From Sipunculus nudus (taxonomy: Eukaryota; Annelida; Sipuncula; Golfingiida; Sipunculidae), in contig CM049307.1 in the NCBI GenBank assembly GCA_026874595.1, positions 96,880,330 through 96,944,329 on the forward strand: a stretch of DNA of 64,000 bases, written 5' to 3'. Position 1 is the first letter of the stretch. Each line of letters opens with the position of its first letter. Positions 48,172-59,071 of this stretch are shown here, in pieces. A program made the translations under genes and the position numbers. A model generated the notes under the pieces. That model was not told where the DNA came from. It saw only the letters and a list, made by a program, of their open reading frames with translations, and did no database searches.

Positions 48172-51100
48172 CTGTAAACAGAGATAATATTAGTTACACT
48201 CATGGCTTACAGATGTCACTGCCTGTAAAAGTGATGGATGAAGCCTCATGCATGACCAATAACTGATGATTCATATCCTGTATGACAGTATTTTAACTTG
48301 AAGAATTCATAGTATAATACTCATAATAATAACTAGTGGCCCATGGGCCACGACGCTCAGCTGAATTCAAGGAATGTTGAACAATGAGTAAAATGACTGC
48401 CAGAGTGCAGACAAATCATAAATATTTTTTTAAGAGTCCTAAGAAAAGGGTTTCAGTGGGCTTTTGGACAGATGACAACTTCATTTGAAGGTCTCATAAA
48501 TAGAAAGAAAAATGCGTAAAAATTTGAAAAAATACAGGTAGTGCCACCAGTCTGCAGGAACTGATGAAACACTCCATGATCAATATATATCCCAAGAATC
48601 ATAGCTATCAGGGCATTAGTTATTCAGATACTGGAGCTTTTTTTGTATCAAATTTTTAATTATTCTTAGGGGTATTTACGAGCCCTATAGCTCAGAGGAT
48701 ATGGGTAACAGAGACCTAATTTCAGATTTCCAAGAAGACTTTTCATGGACCTCCCTAGAAGTCAAGTATGAAGATTCTAGGTCAAGTGGATACGATTTGT
48801 GCACTGTTACAAGATAAAGCTTTATATGAAAGTCTCAAAAAGAGAAAAAAATTCGTAAAAATTAGAAAAAATACAGGTGGCGCCACCAGTCTGCAGGAAA
48901 TGATGAAACACTCCATGATCAATATGCATGCAAAAAATCATGGCCATCAGTACATTAGGTATTCGGATACTGCAGCTTTTGTATCACATTTTTAATTATT
49001 CTTACGGGTTCTTATGAGCCCCATAGCTCGGAGGATATGGGTAACAGAGACCTAATTTCATGTATCCACAGAGACTTTTTATGGACCTTCCTTGATGTCA
49101 AGTAAGAAGATTCCAGGTCTAGTGATTACGGTTTGTATCCTGTTAACAGATGAGGCTTTATTTGAAAGTCTCAAAAAGAGAAAAAATGCATACAAATTAA
49201 AAAATATATATATAGGTGGCGCCACCAGTCTGCAGGAACTGATGAAACACTCCATGATCAATATGCCTGCAAAAAATCATGGTGATCAATGCATTAGTTA
49301 TTCAGATATTGGAGCTTTTGTATCAAATTTTAATTATTGAGGGGTACTCACTACAAAGGATATGGGTAACATAGACCTAATTTCATGTTTTTCACAGAGA
49401 ATTTTTATTGACCTCCCTTGATGTAAAGTTAGAAGAATCCAGGTCCAGTGGTTATGATTTGTGCCCTGTTAACAGATAACAGCCCCTTTGAAAGTCTCAA
49501 AAAGAAAAAAATTTGTAAAAATTGGAAACAATACAGGTGGTGCCACCAGTTTGCAGGAACTGATTGAACATCCCATGACCAATATTCATGCAAAGAATCA
49601 TGGTGATCAATGCAATAGTTATTGAGATACTTGACCTTTTGTATCAAATTTTGCATTATTCTGGGGGGGGGGGGGGTACTCCGGAACCCATAGCTCAAAG
49701 GATATGGGTAACAGAGACCTAATTTCAGGTTTTCAAGGAGATTTTTCATGGACCTCCTTGGATATTAAGATTGAAGATTCCAGATCCAGTGGTTACGATG
49801 TGTGCCTTGTTAACAGATGACAGTTTCATTGCAGGTCTAAAAAAGAGAAAAAATTTCGTAAAAATTGAAAAAAAAATACAGGTGGCACCACCATTCTGCA
49901 GGAAGTGATGGAACATCCCATGATCAATATTCATGCAAAGAATCATGGTGACCAATGCAGTAGTTAATTTAGATACTCGAGCTTTTGTATCAAATTTTGC
50001 ATTATTCTGGGGGGGTACTTTGGAGCCCCATAGCTCAAAGGATATGGGTAACAAAGACCTAATTTCAGGTTTCCAAAGAGATTTTTCATGGACCTGCCTG
50101 GATGTCAAGTAAGAAGATTCCAGGTCTAGCGGTTACGATTTGTGCCCTGTTAATGGACGGATGGCCGGACGGACAATGGACAAAGAGTGATCGCTATAGC
50201 TCAGATGACTTTCAGTCAGCTGAGCTAATAATATTATAAACTAGAATACGGGTAGTCGACAAGTGACTACGTGTATCCACCTAAATCAGAGTGGAACGGG
50301 TGAAGTGAGGCATGGATTGAGTGGCAAGGGGAAATAGAGTGAAGTGTTGCATATTAGCATGGATGTCTGCAGCCAAATTGTATATGAAGGTTGCGCCACC
50401 TACCAAAAATCCAGAAAGCTGTCCAAGTTGAATACATATGCAAAATTTAAGGCAGATAAGTCAAACCACTACATGTATATGAGTGATTTTAGCCTGTGGC
50501 AGACAAACAGATGGACGCTGAGCAAAAATGGTTGCAGGTGGCGCCACCAGTTTTGCGTATGATAAAGAGCTATGTGAGAACTATACACATGCAAAACTTT
50601 GGCCCAATCGGTCAAACGGTTACTAAGATATGAGCTTGGATGTCTGCTGCATAAACTAGAATGCAGGTGGCGCCACCTGTCATAAAATCAAGAGAGCTGT
50701 CGGGGATGTATAAACCTGCAAAATTTTAGGCAGATATGTCAAACCACTGCCGAGATATGAGTGATTTTATCCCATGGCAGACAAACAGACGGGAGCTGTG
50801 CAAAAATGGCTGCAGGTGGCGCCACCAGTTTTGCGTATGATAAAGAGCTATGTGAGATCTAAACACATGCAAAATTTTGGCTGAATCGGTCAAACGGTTC
50901 CCAAGATATGAGCTTGGATGTCTGCAGCATAAACGTGAATGTAGGTGGCGCCACCTGTCATAAAATCAGAAAAGCTATCCAGGATGTATACACATGCCGA
51001 ATTTCAGGTGAATCAGTCAAACCACTGCAGAGATATGAGTGATTTTAACCCAAGGCAGAAGAACAGATGGACACTGAGCAAACATGGTTGTAGGTGGCGC

Positions 51101-54100
51101 CACCATTTTTTGTGTATGTTATAAAGCTCTCCAAGGGCTACATTTGTGCAAAAAAAAAATTTTCCTGATCGGTCAAACGGTTCCCGAGATATGTGGGTTT
51201 ATGTGTGGAAACAGATGCACAAACGGACGTAGAGCGCAGAGGAAAGGTCAGAGGTCAAAACAAAATCGAGGCGCAGCAGTTCACATGTGACCCATACATA
51301 ATCCGGGGTTTTGTAAAATTCCGCCCAGCGGTTACGGAGGAGTTCTCCGGACACCTACGCGTCGGCGGCGTGGGCGGCGTCGGCGGCGTGCAGCTGAAAA
51401 CATAGTATCTGCAAAACTCTGTTTTGGCGGATACAATAATACCGTAATAATAATAATAAAACAGCATTTCTAATGCACCTCATATTCTAAAAACATATAC
51501 TCTAAGCAGCTGTACAATAAATAAAATATACCTACTAGGAACATAAAATATTACAAAAGGATATACAACCAATTAATATTTTCACCTGCTCAAAATGACT
51601 GCATAACATATTGTAAGATTTGGCATGATAACCTGTATATTCTTATTCTTTCATATCACAATAAATAAGTACAATAGGCTTCTCTCTCTAATTTACAACT
51701 TTTTACATTAATATGAATATTTAAGTTATAATTGTAATTCTACTGGTTTTGTGAATTTAATCTTTCCAACATCCAGACCTCTGCATTACCCTGGGTCTCT
51801 GTACACAAAACAATCCTTTGTTCATAGGGGCCCAATACTAACTGCATAATCTCCTAGCCATGGTCACTGGGGCCCTGGTCCTTTCATGTTAATCTACTCA
51901 GGGTAAATGTGTTAATCTCATTGGTGTAAATGCTAATTTGTTGCCACGGATGTTTGGTCTGCAAAGAGCACACACTGATGATATCAGGATAGTGTATAAT
52001 TACATTGTATGTGGTCTTTAACTTGGCATATGTCAGGGCTACAATCAACAAATAAGCCCTTCATTTCATTGGCCAGTACAAGGGGCAGAGTTCACCATAT
52101 CCCTCTGACCAATGGAATGAATGGGGTGTTGTGATTGATTGTACCTGAAAAGGGAGAGAGAACAAAACACCAGCATATGATTTTGTGTGGGACAGTTCCT
52201 TTTTGGCGACTCTGCACCTTGGATAGTTTCTCTGTAGGGACATCTTTTTTATATACTATCTTTTTTATATACTATATACAAGAAGAATAAAAAATGGTTA
52301 CCTAAGTTACTGAATTTGTGTTGTGGCTGTGTGCCACAAGTGCCACAAACATGTGTGTGTGTGTGCATGGGAGTGTGAGTTGAAGTATACGTACCAGAAT
52401 GCAGAATGTAAACTTTACAATATGGGGGCTCATCTGGGATAACACCCAAAGGTGGGGTCTGGGTAAAGATGGTTTGAGTAACTGGGCAATTACTGAACAT
52501 AGTTCACCAAAGTGTGACTCCTGTGTTAAAAAAACCTCATTCTGAAAGCAGAATGCTCTTAAGGAGTGGGTCACAGGGTGCATATAAAAGCAGGAAGCCA
52601 GTGAAGCTTGCTTAAATAGTTTAGTGGTTCAAACGCCAGACATGTGCCCTAGTGATAAGGGTTCAAATTCAGGATTGGACAAATATTTTCTATTGGGCAA
52701 AATGTTGACATAATTTACATAACTGATAATAAAATAATATACTGCAACCTGTACTCCACAAGTTTTATGTTTCCTGTGTCTGTCGGCATGATGAGGAAGG
52801 ACACTTACCCCACTTGGTTCCGGTAAGAACAGGGCAGGCCGCATGCTGGGTGGTGTAGTCACCCTCTCCATTCTCCAGCAAGTTGTACCAAAATACACAG
52901 GAGCCCTGAAACAGCAGCAATGATAAGTACATCTCAAATATATACACAAAGTGAACTCAACATAAGGCAAACATTTATTTCATGACTGATGCTTGTACAA
53001 ATAAACTGGTCATGGCACACTTCTCTGGTTCAACAATAGGAAATGCAGTTGATTGCTCTTGAACTATCAGGAACTATGCAAAGTATATGCTAAGGTGGGG
53101 GCGGAGTTACTGCCCAGAAGCTTAGTTTTGGACAAACATACAGGGTGACCACTACTGGAAACCTGTTATTCAGAGCCAGGCCTTAATTACAGTCAAGGCG
53201 CCATCTCTGTTACTATATCTGAAGCAATTTCCTATCGGACATACATATAGTGCTCTGACACTCTTAGATCTGCTACTCACCTTGACAGGGTTTACTTTCA
53301 CACCAAGCTGAGGGAACACAGTGGCACCACCTGCCTCCACATCGGTCATCTAAAACATGTTTTGAAATAAAATTATTATTGGTTATACATGTATATATAT
53401 AAAACAGAAAAAGCTTTTAGAAATTTGAAATGATACTTAAAACAACTTTTAAACCCTTCTCCAGTAACATCTCACTTTAGAAAAAAAAATTGCCTCTCTG
53501 AAGGTTTTATAATTGAGATGAATATTTTACCTTGCCCTTAAAAATGGACATTTTTTCTATTTTTGGTGCTATTTTTAATGACAAATATCATGACTGTGAC
53601 AGACAGCTGAGGTCAGTAAATGGACCAATGATTTACAACTGAGAACCTGAAAGGTACTCGAATGAATTGGGTAGCACAGTGTCCTCGTGAAACCAAACTG
53701 GTGTACAGGCTCATATTCTCTTTTTTTTCACCTATTTTACATGTGACATCAGGGACTGAATTTTTTCAACAACTCAGATCTAGTAATGCATGTTGTTTTT
53801 ATTCTCTGCTGAAAATTTGGGACTTAAAATGGTAGAAATACTGTGCTTTTACCGAGATCTAGAATTTTTATTCACAGGGGATTTCCCAGTGTGTGATGTA
53901 ACTGCTGAGTTGAAAGTTCTCATGGATGTGCCAATAGTTTTTGAACAAATCACACAACCTCATGTTTTTAGTGGAAAATAGATAGAAAAAATGTTTTTCC
54001 TCCAGGAACTGGGCTAATTTGATGTAAAATCTATATTAATATTTTGTTCATAGGCAATTATGTTATATGATATTATAATGAGATTTGGAATCATTTGCTT

Positions 54101-57100
54101 GACCTTATAATAGAAGTGTAGGACACCGAGTTTGTTTTGTTTTATGCCACTGGTGCAACTTTATTTTTACTGTACACAGGTATAGGAAACCTTTCCAGAA
54201 AGAAATCTTGGCAGGTACTTTTATAATTATATACAGACCACTATATATCACGTACGCCTAATATTCTTGTAAAAGTTGGGCACCTTTAAATAAACTGAAT
54301 TATTAGTAGACCTCTTAATTTAGAAGAAAATAAGTCCTTCACCATTCACACATTCTAGTGCCAAATTTTAAAAGCCTTGTAACAACAGTAGAAATTTATT
54401 TCACTTGGCTCAATTTGCTTAAAAAATTAATATTGAATGTTAAAGGTTGGCTTAGAGTTATTTCAACAGTTCTAGTGAAAGAATTTTAGGTGGACTGCTG
54501 AAAATGACAGCTTTTCTGTTTCCAGATCCTAGGGATCTGTTTTAATAAGATGATGTAATTCATATAGATGGCCTGTATCTGGGGGCATGCGTGTGGTGGA
54601 AACTATGGAAGCCATTAACAAGTTAAAGTTGTAATAAAAGTGTTTAGGTGTAATACGAAGCTTCTAAAGTCCTGTAAAATGTAAAGACTGATACAGACCC
54701 TACACGATTTATAAATGGTCTTTTCTCACATTCAGTTTGAGCAAGAACAGCCTCAAAACTTAAAGACTTCTTGTCACATCAAATACAAGTAAATTATATT
54801 TATATTGTTAACTTAAAATATAAAAAGTGAACTGATTTTTTTGGAAGTGACTAAGCTTCAAAAATGGAAAAGCCATTTTACTCACATAGAAGAGGACTGT
54901 GGCTATCCTGTTTCCTACAAGATCCTGGAAAATCCCAGTTTCATGAGCCTGTAAGGAGAATATGTACTTTAATAAAAGGTAATGTTTTGTTAACAGTGAT
55001 ATCACCAATAATGCCAGTCTCCTCCAACGCTTACACTTGGGTATTTCTGCTTGGTAATTAGACTTGTTTCTTGTAGCTTTTTTCAGCTCCCTGGGGGGCA
55101 TACATACACAACAATGCCATGAAAGGTGATTAAAGTTTATACATTCTACATTTTTGCCTGCTGCCTGAGCACGAACAGTGCCCATTCACTAATGGGTGGG
55201 TAGGGAGCACTCTTGTGGTATAAGCTGTAAACAGAAGTCTTAGGGCAGGAGGCTCTCACAACGAGACTTGAACCCACTACCTTGGAATCACAAGTCTAGT
55301 GCTCCAAGATGCCACCACATTCAGCATACATGTGTGCTATTACATTACACTTTTGTGTTAAAAAAAAAACATAAATGCCAAAATAATCAGTAAAGTTTTC
55401 TTTCATAAAATTAAAAAAAGAAATGTGGATCAATTTGTTTTAAGCTTTCATTTAAAAGATCTCAAAATGATCAACTCACCCTGGCAAAGTCGTGATGTGG
55501 TTCGTAATGGCCTCCAATGCCATAGTTCAAAACCTACAAAAAAAGGCCAATAGAAAATGACCTTAGCTTAAACTCTATTTACATTTAAAAACCCTCATTA
55601 ACATCCAGTAAAGAGCAAGTGTTGAAAGAATTCAAAACCAGGTAGTGTGACTGTGTTAGTACAGATTTATTAGAATTACAGAAGTGAGTCACTTGCCACG
55701 TATTATTCATGCAAAATTCAAATAATAAAAATACAAGTTTATACATGGTAACTGATACAAATATTTAGTTCACACCCTTTCATAACTAAGTTATATGTTT
55801 CATTACACTTATAAATATGTTAATTCCCACCTCAAATTAGTGAAATTTTTAGGAAAGGGGAACAACATTTCACTTTTTTTTTAATTTATGACATCAAAGC
55901 AGTGATCAGCACCTACAAAAGAAATTATTTAATCAATAAATCATATATTTGTTCAGATAATTGAAGCCTATCATCTGTAACTTAACTCAGACAAGGGAGC
56001 CAGTTAATAAGACAAATAATCACAAAAAGATACCCTTTATTATTCCTGCAAGTTTGAACTTTTTTCAATATAACCCCATTTTTGGTATAGAGATCAGCAG
56101 GTGTAAAATAATACAAGTTCAAGCATGTGCCATTTAAAAATCAGTTGGCAATCTGAAAGCAACTCAGCATTTTTCTAAAGTATCTCAATTGACATTACCA
56201 AAAAGGGCTATTTTATAAAAAAAAAAAAAAAAAAAAAAAAAACTATCTGATGATAAACAATCCTTCAAGTGTGTGATAAAGACCACTACACTATACACAA
56301 TCCTACATCCAATGTCCTCTCAGATTCTTTTTCTACAAAGATATAAACCTGGTACTTGATTGAACTTTGAAATCACCAGCGGATCCAGGTGGGGGAGAAG
56401 GGGGGGGGGGGGGGAGGGGCATTCTGCTCTTTTGAGTCACTACAACCTTTCTTAGAGGGCTTCAAACTATTATTTGCAGCCTACTCCCCCCCCCACAAAA
56501 AAAAAAAACTTTTTCTGGACCTGAGGACATTTTTAATGTTTTCTCATTAGTCTTTCTGGGTAAACTCTTCCCCCCTTCCCATTTTTTCAAAATCTTTGAT
56601 TTGCTCCTGAACATGTACATACTGTTTTTATTCAAAGTTGGTCTGCCATGGCTTCCTGTGATCCAGAGTTATTCTGGGGATCTTGCCTGAATAATTCATT
56701 AACTTACCACTGATCCCATAATGTGTTTCACACTGAAGTGTAATTCACCATTAAAATGAAACAGTTCAGTGTTATCCCTGGTGCAAAGACTAAACAAATA
56801 ACCTACTGTGAATTTCACTACATACAGTACACCATCTCCCCAGAAGGTAAAAACATATGTAGTGTTGTAAAAATGGAATACTATAAAATCCCTGTAGATT
56901 TACAGCAAAACATACCTCAATGGTTGTACAGCCCCACCTGGTGTTAATTGCATGAATCAAGAATACCAATGAAGGATATGTCCACAGTGTAAAATTTAAT
57001 TCTATCCCTGTAAAAAAATACAACAATTATAATTTCAGAGAAAAAGGTCATACTGATGTGACGGACTGTAGGATACATTATCCGCTGCATTTTCCAACAC

Positions 57101-59071
57101 AAATTTTGAATGAAGAATTAATTCAAGCTTAAAAAGTCTAGATGTTGCAGTATCTCAACCATACCTTTTACTTTAAACAAGCAGGGATATTTAGGTAGCC
57201 CATTTTCATTATGTTTTCTAGTGTTAAATATCTAGACAGGACGTACAAACTAGTTTAAAATAACAAAGATACGGGGAAACCAGTATTTATTGTAAGACAC
57301 TCTGTTTTGTTAGGAGAACATAAAGGTAAATAAATTAGTGTTAAGGTGGATTAACAATTCTCAGTTATCTCTTATCAAGCCAGGCCGGGTCCAGCATTTA
57401 TTATAACTTTAACCCTTACTGCTCCAAGGTTTACTAAAGCACACTATAAACTGGCACCAGGTACACCTCCTATGGCTAGATTCTCTGAGCTCAAACATGT
57501 TCCATATATATATATATTCAAATCTAAAATTTACACTAACAAAAAGCAAACCCTTTCTGCAGGAACTGTTGAAAATTTGGCAAAGACACAACAAAAGTTG
57601 AGAAAGATATTGGCTGTTAATGTAAGAACAAAGAGTGATAGAATTTGTCAGAAACCTAATAAACATAAACAGTAAAAATCTAAATAAACATGAACAGTAA
57701 AACGTCAAAGAGCAGACAGTCTCTGAGGGTACAGTTCTGTTTGCTATGTGCAGGGTTTGAACTCTGTGGAGTGTTGCCCATTTTATTTACCTTATTTATT
57801 GGTAAAGGTCTTGTGAACAGAGGGAGGAAAATTGTCATCATCCTGGTTCCATCCTGTCTTGTATTAATTAGTCAATTTTTGAATGGTCACCCCTAACCTA
57901 TTGGAGATTAAACACTTCTGACACAATATCATAAAAGCACATCTATAAAAGCCCTGGCTTTTCAAATGGCTTGTGACAATGTATCCTTCTTAAAAAATAT
58001 GTAAATAAACCACCATGTTTCATAGCCAGCAGTTGCAGCCATAGCATATACAGCCTGTCATTGTCAAGTAAGAAAGATTTGGCGTCCTCAGCTATGATCC
58101 TGGGCTCTGATGAAATGATAAGAATTTATGAGGCAGAAGAGCAACAGTTCCGGCCAGTTTATCACAGCAGCATAAATTTACATGCAACTTTGAGACTTTG
58201 TGTGAAAAATAATGAACGTTTACAGCCTTATTGCAGATGTTTTTTTGAGAAAGGTCATACTTTAGTAGGCTAGCTAGCCGTAACTTGGAAAATGCACATG
58301 CAAACATTAAAGGCCTGGATTAGCTAGAGAAGACATGGCAGGAATAGGTCACCAGGTGGCAGTACTTGTCAGTGATGGGACCTACAAGGGAGAAATGATT
58401 ATAGGATGAATGGATTAACTGTTTAAGCATGCATGAAGGCTTGCCTTGGCTCATGAAGCAGTTTTTATCATTATATCATTGTTGAATACCATGGTTATTA
58501 CTAGGTAGTTCCATTAGATATTGACATCACCAGAAACACCATTGAGCGGGAGACCGAGGTAAGGATAGCCCAATGTGAAAAAGCCTCGGAAACAACGGTC
58601 CTTTCCTGTTGTTAATCAGCAGTTGTCATGCACTTAGTAGCGGTTTCCTATTGGCTAACCATCCAATAAGTAGGGCTACCTGCAAGGATTCAACAGTGGA
58701 CAGACTCAGGTCTGCAAGTGCCCCCGCCTTTTTGCTGATTCTCCGGATCAAGGAGTCTTCCGCATCATTTAGCCACGAGCTAGAAAGAAGATGGAGTTAA
58801 CATCAAGATGCTCATGCCAGTTTACTAGATTTCACATTTAAAGCCAGAACATGTGGAATGTTAACGAGGTCTTCCATCTTGTTGGAACCTAATCCCAGGT
58901 AACCCACTCTGCTTCTATGAAAGCATATTATACTGGAGGCATATTATGATACTAGGTTTTGTTTGCGATACCTGTATCTCCTCGGCAGTTGAGATACTTA
59001 GTCCAGAGACTGCTCCAGCTTTTTGGCTGATACGGCGCATTAATTTATCTTCATCATCACCAAGCCAAGCA
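48101..59071 (-). CDS. P4HA: Collagen prolyl 4-hydroxylase alpha subunit, gene 2 (5' part outside window)
   Basis: Second P4HA alpha subunit, convergent with gene 1. Recognised exons in transcription order are 59071-58972 or 58779-58680 (alternatives), 55533-55480, 54948-54886, 53349-53281, 52905-52809 and 48171-48101, giving about 151 codons of the catalytic domain through TAG. Exon lengths (100, 54, 63, 69, 97 and 71 coding bases) and phases equal those of gene 1 exon for exon, so the two are paralogues with a conserved intron pattern. Catalytic residues are intact: HHD in HYEPHHDF, the His of QHAACPV and Lys of TKW ten residues on. Upstream family exons were not found between 59072 and 64000 and must lie beyond the window. 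The last intron (4.6 kb) carries elements R4 and R2. Confidence 0.93.
48335..50222 (+). mobile_element. R4: element with five units of about 320-340 bp and GGTGGCGCCACC boxes
   Basis: It starts near GGGCCACGACGCTCAGCTGA and ends near GACTTTCAGTCAGCTGAGC; the CTCAGCTGA/TCAGCTGAG ends are inverted. Five units each contain ACAGGTGGCGCCACCAGTCT or a variant (near 48537, 48876, 49215, 49536 and 49877), followed by GCAGGAACTGATGAAACA, CATAGCTCAGAGGATATGGG and AACAGAGACCTAATTTCA. A GGACGGACGGACAATGG-type stretch precedes the right end. It lies in the last intron of gene 2. Open frames on both strands are repeat translations. Confidence 0.75.
50244..51434 (-). mobile_element. R2: second copy of the 1.19-kb R1 element, inverted
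   Basis: Read on the minus strand it begins GTATCCGCCAAAACAGAG with a fold-back TTTTGCAGAT. It ends with the hairpin arms GTAGTCAC/GTCGACTAC closed by GGATAC and GTATTC, the same architecture as R1 and within a few bases of the same length (1191 against 1186). Palindrome boxes occur near 50389 (GGTTGCGCCACC), 50536, 50665, 50815, 50943 and 51093, again alternating near 128 and 149 bp. It lies in the last intron of gene 2, in the same orientation relative to that gene as R1 has to gene 1. Confidence 0.85.
52613..52680 (+). mobile_element. tRNA-like SINE head (possible)
   Basis: TAGTTTAGTGGTTC resembles a Pol III A box and GGGTTCAAATTC a B box about 45 bp later, as in tRNA-derived SINE heads. 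It does not fold cleanly as a functional tRNA. Confidence 0.35.
52809..52905 (-). CDS. P4HA: P4HA gene 2 exon with third iron ligand and 2-oxoglutarate lysine
   Basis: Acceptor gctgtttcag and donor gtaagt. It encodes GSCVFWYNLLENGEGDYTTQ then HAACPVLTGTKW. Family His and Lys are in place, and DYTTQHAACP is closer to the vertebrate DYSTRHAACP than the gene 1 version is. Confidence 0.97.
53281..53349 (-). CDS. P4HA: P4HA gene 2 exon, AGGATVF strand
   Basis: Acceptor catgttttag and donor gtgagt. It encodes MTDVEAGGATVFPQLGVKVN then PVK, with the canonical AGGATVFP motif. Confidence 0.97.
54886..54948 (-). CDS. P4HA: P4HA gene 2 exon, GNRIATVLFY strand
   Basis: Acceptor tctccttacag and donor gtgagt. 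It encodes AHETGIFQDLVGNRIATVLF and Tyr; 63 bp as in gene 1 E9. Confidence 0.96.
55180..55328 (-). mobile_element. tRNA-derived SINE
   Basis: On the minus strand GTGGCATCTTGGAGCACTAG contains a Pol III A box-like segment and GTGGGTTCAAGTCTCG a B box about 40 bp on, the layout of a tRNA-derived SINE head. A body of roughly 90 bp follows. It lies in a gene 2 intron, in the sense orientation. Confidence 0.6.
55480..55533 (-). CDS. P4HA: P4HA gene 2 exon with HxD iron ligands
   Basis: Acceptor ttttttgtag and donor gtgagt. It encodes VLNYGIGGHYEPHHDFAR, with His and Asp iron ligands in PHHD. Eighteen codons, phase 0 at both ends, as in gene 1 E8. Confidence 0.97.
56376..56609 (+). mobile_element. 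G-run MITE family, copy 3
   Basis: The left end CCAGCGGATCCAGGTGGGG is followed by a run of 15 G (56400-56414). The right end is a decayed TTTGATTTGCTCCTG. Internal CACTACAACC and TTTTCTCATTAGT segments match copy 2 at 23705-23857. It is in a gene 2 intron. Confidence 0.6.
58680..58779 (-). CDS. P4HA: P4HA gene 2 alternative exon B (downstream of the pair)
   Basis: Acceptor tctttctag and donor gtagcc. It is 100 bp, opening with the third base of a split codon, and encodes SWLNDAEDSLIRRISKKAGA then LADLSLSTVESLQ. By my alignment 20 of 33 residues equal those of exon A, 192 bp upstream, and 21 of 33 equal those of gene 1 E7. Identical length and phase mean either exon, but not both, can join the flanking exons without breaking the reading frame: including both would add 100 bp and shift it. 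Confidence 0.92.
58972..59071 (-). CDS. P4HA: P4HA gene 2 alternative exon A (upstream of the pair)
   Basis: Acceptor ttttttttcag and donor gtatcg. It encodes AWLGDDEDKLMRRISQKAGA then VSGLSISTAEEIQ, equivalent to gene 1 E7 and to the family segment AWL through STAEELQ. It forms a tandem duplicate with exon B. Both copies have intact splice sites and no stop codon. Confidence 0.93.

Noticed and set aside
53315-53335. GCAGGTGGTGCCACTG in the gene 2 AGGATVF exon as a source of the GGTGGCGCCACC box
   Set aside because: Thirteen of fourteen bases match by chance of the Gly-Gly-Ala-Thr codons. No further similarity extends on either side, and gene 1 (GGCGGATCGACG) lacks it.
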